From Owenia fusiformis (lineage: Eukaryota > Annelida > Polychaeta > Sabellida > Oweniidae): a DNA stretch of 64,000 nt. Numbering within the stretch: the stretch's first letter is position 1; every line of letters begins with the position of its first letter. Position numbers and translations under genes: made by a program. The stretch spans positions 51,851,885-51,915,884 of the forward strand of contig CAIIXF020000001.1 of the NCBI GenBank assembly GCA_903813345.2, written 5' to 3'. The notes under the pieces were generated by a model. That model did not search any database, was not told the origin of the DNA, and worked only from the letters and a program-made list of their open reading frames with translations. Positions 47,119 through 64,000 of the stretch are shown piece by piece.

Positions 47119-50100
47119 TTTCTAAGATTATATGATTAGCCACTACAACATCCAATCTTTCCAACAATGCTACCAAGTATAACGGAAGAAAGATTTAGAA
47201 TAAATATTTGCGAGTGAAAATGTGTATAGAAAGTATATAATTGATGTGTTTATTCAGCATCTGAACAATGAAGAGAAATAATAAACTAACATAGATCAAC
47301 AAAGCATGCCAGGGGTTTTGTGCAAAATTAAAATGATGGATGATAGGATAAATAGAGATTTTAGCATATAAAAAATTATGGCATTGAATCCCTAGATTTG
47401 AATGCTTGACACTTAGAGTGAATTGATGAAGCAATCAAGATGATCAATGTAAAACGAATACCATCCATTCGTACGACTCAAAAAGCAATAATTAAGATTT
47501 ATAGAATTCCTAACCTAAACCTATTGAAACTATGATTTACAGGTTAGCAATGCTGTTACCACGAGGGAGAATCAGCCACGGGGTGGGATCGCAAAATTTG
47601 TCCGTTATTGGGAATCCCATAATTTATTTGAAAAGGAAAAAAGGGAAACGTACATTTTAGAATTACGATACATTTGTGCCGTTTTCAATAGCTTTTACTT
47701 CTTGCATTAGACGTCAAACATAAACAAAGGCTTCTCGCAAGTGATATACTAATTACATGGAATAGGTTATCTTCCTTTAACGAAACATGTGAGGTGTGAT
47801 ATTTTCTTAACATTTTTCGAAAAATAGCGTGATTTCCCATATCGGACGAATTTTGCGATACCGTCCCATAATCAGTTAAATTCACTATTTTCCATTGTGG
47901 ATCTTTTTCTGAATAGATTGAAGGTACAGCTTTTCATCCAACGTACAACATTTGTGTCAAATAACTAGAGATGACAGCTTCTGTCAACTCACATTACCTC
48001 AACCTAATATACGAACTCCAAATACCCTAAATAAATAAATAAAACCTTGAATATTCGCAGTCACCTTTCAAAGGATGAACATACATATCAACAATTGATG
48101 CGCTTTGATGCATAAATCAAAAGTCTGTGTCGTTTCATTAATATTCTTTCAAGGATATCAATTTACGAAGAAGGTATTGATAATGTATCAGTCATGAATA
48201 AAAACATTCATCACGACGAGATGGTGTTATTAATGTACTCACCTACCACAATACGTCTTTCATATGGCAGTGGAAATGGTTACTGCTCTTTATTTCTCTA
48301 ATTTGCTCTTTATACCAAAGTTGCACTAACAGAGTGTAGGCTGTTGGAATCTATTCTTCCAAATGCTCAAAAGGCAAGCCAATGTTTCCCGTACAATCTT
48401 AATTCTTATTGTCTGAAGAAAGAATTGAATTGCGCAATGTCCCCTCATAGTGAAATACCAAGGCAGTAAAAGATTTAAGCACAGGACCCCATGCAGTGGA
48501 TGGTTTTATCCACTAATGTGTTGTTCCCAGATGTTTGCACGAGTGGGGCAGAACTGGAAGCACGAAAAGCATTTTGTACACTTGGATTTAATTGAAAGTA
48601 CGATGTTTTGAACTGTTAAAGGTTTTATAAATATTACAGATCTGAATGGATTACATTTATTTCCAGTGATTTTAAATATGCAATTTTATATTATGTTTTT
48701 ACCATAACAATATTATGTTTTTACCATAGTACAGAGTATTTCAAGATAATCAAATAAACACCATCATTTATCAAAATGTGACACAATAGAGGACATCAAA
48801 ATGGATCAATAAAAACATTAAAATAAACGTTCACAAAAAATCAATGTTATAATTTTATATATCCTTCATTTTATTGGCCTATCTAAAACATACAATCCAA
48901 TCAATAAATACATCTTTCTATACCACCAGTGTAAATTCAATCCTAAAATATGTTTTTTGCATAACTTTATCGGCTTGTATGCCATTAACGTAAGTTTATA
49001 CCTCACAAGCAGTATAACAACATGGCACATTGCAGTAAATCTCAATTACATTAATTCACAAGTAACAACAGATAATGTGGAGTTGAGTTTCAAGCACCCC
49101 CTATCGTAATGGTCCAACTATGCTTAATGTATAATACTGACTGGTTATAGTTAATTAGATCATTGTTATTACAGGTATTATGACTACTGTACTGTTCTAT
49201 TATATAAAACAGCAGAGATTTGGCAAACTGCAACATTGGCAATATTTCTTACTATGGACTAGCCAAAGATAAGTTTATAAAATGAAAGGGGAAAATGTTG
49301 AAGGAAATCAAAGTTTCACAATCCATTCAGGTCAATAATGTCTCCTGAATCAGAAATGTGCAATCAGTCAAGTTAACAGTCAAGCGTGCTAATGACGGGG
49401 ACATTCATGATTGATAGCATGTCATGCAAAATATCCAGTTGACAATGAATATAGATCAGAGATGTTGTTGATTTCATTTCCACAATCTAACTGTCATACA
49501 ATGACAAATATGTTCTTTTCACACGTCATGACATCAATAATGCGTCAACACCCACAGATAAAACCAATCATCAAAAAGTATATTATCAATTAACTTTAAA
49601 GTAAAAACCTCAGTCAAACTTAAGAATCAACCTATATTTTTCAATGTGTCTCATAAACATTGGAATGTCCTAAATGAATTCAATCAAGTTGAATTATGAA
49701 ATTACATACACTAGTGACAAAATCTTGCTTTAATTCTCTGTAACCCATCACTGTATCTATAATAACCATACGTAGGCAATACTGGGACGGAAAGGGGCTT
49801 GTTTCAGGACTAGGATGACATAAGCAAATCGATTACTAGTAGTTAGTTTCCATGATTCAACACAATAGATTTCCATGTAAAACCTGCGAAGAGTCCACGA
49901 TTCTAATTATCATCAGAGTTAATATTTTAACCTAATTCAAATAAAAGCGAGAATGAGTATCCTGATACTATAAGTGAAACAAGTAGGACAGATAAATAAG
50001 TGGACATATCAGAAACACACACACAACTCGCATATTACTTTTCTTCAGTCAATGAATACAACACCCGTTAATATATACACAGTTGCCATCTATTTTATGC

Positions 50101-50200
50101 ATAATGCATTAATAATACACGCAGCATGTGCAGGTAGGAAACAGTTCCAATGAACGGTGTCGAAAGTTGAAAAATCCTCATATAAGTGATATTGATAATT
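47119..50200. other. Intergenic, nothing recognised
   Basis: Between the GPCR start and the downstream end of IDH2. A/T-rich; no conserved frame, RNA gene or TIR element found. Confidence 0.45.
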
Positions 50201-50202
50201 CT

Positions 50203-50370
50203 GTAACACAATCCATGTCTCTGTGACATTATATACATGATTATGTGACACAATCCATGCCTCTGTGACACTATATACATGATTCTGTGACACAATCCAT
50301 GCCTCTGTGACACTATATACATGATTCTGTGACACAATCCATGCCTCTGTGACACTATATACATGATTAT
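50203..50370. repeat. 42-bp tandem repeat, four units
   Basis: Units start at 50203, 50245, 50287 and 50329, each GTGACACAATCCATGCCTCT then GTGACACTATATACATGATT plus two bases; the first is slightly diverged. A degenerate pair (..ACAGAATATTCTGTCT..GAGTGATATGCCTGT) continues to about 50460. It lies 120-390 bp past the IDH2 stop, so probably in its 3' UTR or just beyond. Because 42 is divisible by three, long spurious frames span it. Confidence 0.8.
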
Positions 50371-50589
50371 GTAACACAGAATATTCTGTCTCCGAGTGAT
50401 ATGCCTGTACATGATTATGTAACACAAATATTCTGTCTGCTGAGACAGTGATATGCCTGTTTCACAAAAAAGAAACTCAGTGGAAAATAAATACTTCAGA
50501 TTCAAGTGAAGAGACGCTTAACATGTCTGTGTATGTGTTTCTGGTACGTCTGTGCTATTTTCTAGTGAAATTTCCTAATCGATCCGAGT

Positions 50590-63953
<13,364 letters not shown>

Positions 63954-64000
63954 CTTCCCAAAATGCTTCGAAGGAGAGAGTTATGGTGTAAAATGGACTG

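Noticed and set aside
50090-50505. Overlapping minus-strand frames of 111 and 136 codons
   Set aside because: They are produced by the 42-bp tandem repeat (divisible by three) and have only repeat-derived sequence.

Overview
This window is nuclear DNA of an animal, most likely a marine invertebrate. It is AT-rich, its genes have many introns with GT..AG borders, and it carries CR1/L2/jockey-type LINEs, mariner-like non-autonomous elements, foldback elements and minisatellites. The one clear housekeeping gene, mitochondrial NADP-isocitrate dehydrogenase, is metazoan. I cannot name the phylum; an invertebrate deuterostome is a guess. No bacterial-type features, CRISPR arrays, rRNA or tRNA genes were seen.

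Layout. (1) 1-1127: the last two exons of a cysteine-rich modular gene (+) whose start lies left of the window. (2) 1.6-3.1 kb: a decayed LINE (-). (3) 3.8-23.1 kb: a tandem family of multi-pass membrane protein genes (+) with a Trp-rich TspO/MBR-like motif. There are three complete two-exon genes (4052-6041, 15204-17353, 21150-23007). A fourth exon 2 (8805-9607) has no first exon and lies in an apparently exact 3566-bp tandem duplication that starts inside the splice donor of exon 1. (4) 27.8-34.4 kb: a second cysteine-rich gene (+), assembled here from a hydrophobic leader exon, six symmetric phase-2 module exons and a terminal exon; it is a paralogue of the gene at the left edge. (5) 35-44.6 kb: repeat-dominated, with a 2.4-kb palindromic element built of ~160-bp units, a mariner-like element, a small element with TIRs and a 5-bp target duplication, and a broken LINE (-). 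(6) 45.0-47.1 kb: an intronless class A GPCR (-) with a long Ser/Thr-rich ectodomain. (7) 50.6-63.95 kb: the complete 11-exon IDH2 gene (-). One of its introns holds a minisatellite of 12 units dense in AGGTCA half-sites; its first intron holds several older repeats and a 5'-truncated LINE with an 862-codon ORF (+).

The two families, the TspO-like genes and the Cys-rich modular genes, are interleaved on the same strand (Cys-rich, TspO-like x4, Cys-rich). Nothing in the sequence shows a shared function. The strongest candidates for undescribed biology are the Cys-rich phase-2 module family and the TspO-like array with a conserved upstream block. All splice models come from reading GT/AG borders, phase and homology between copies; no transcript or database evidence was available.
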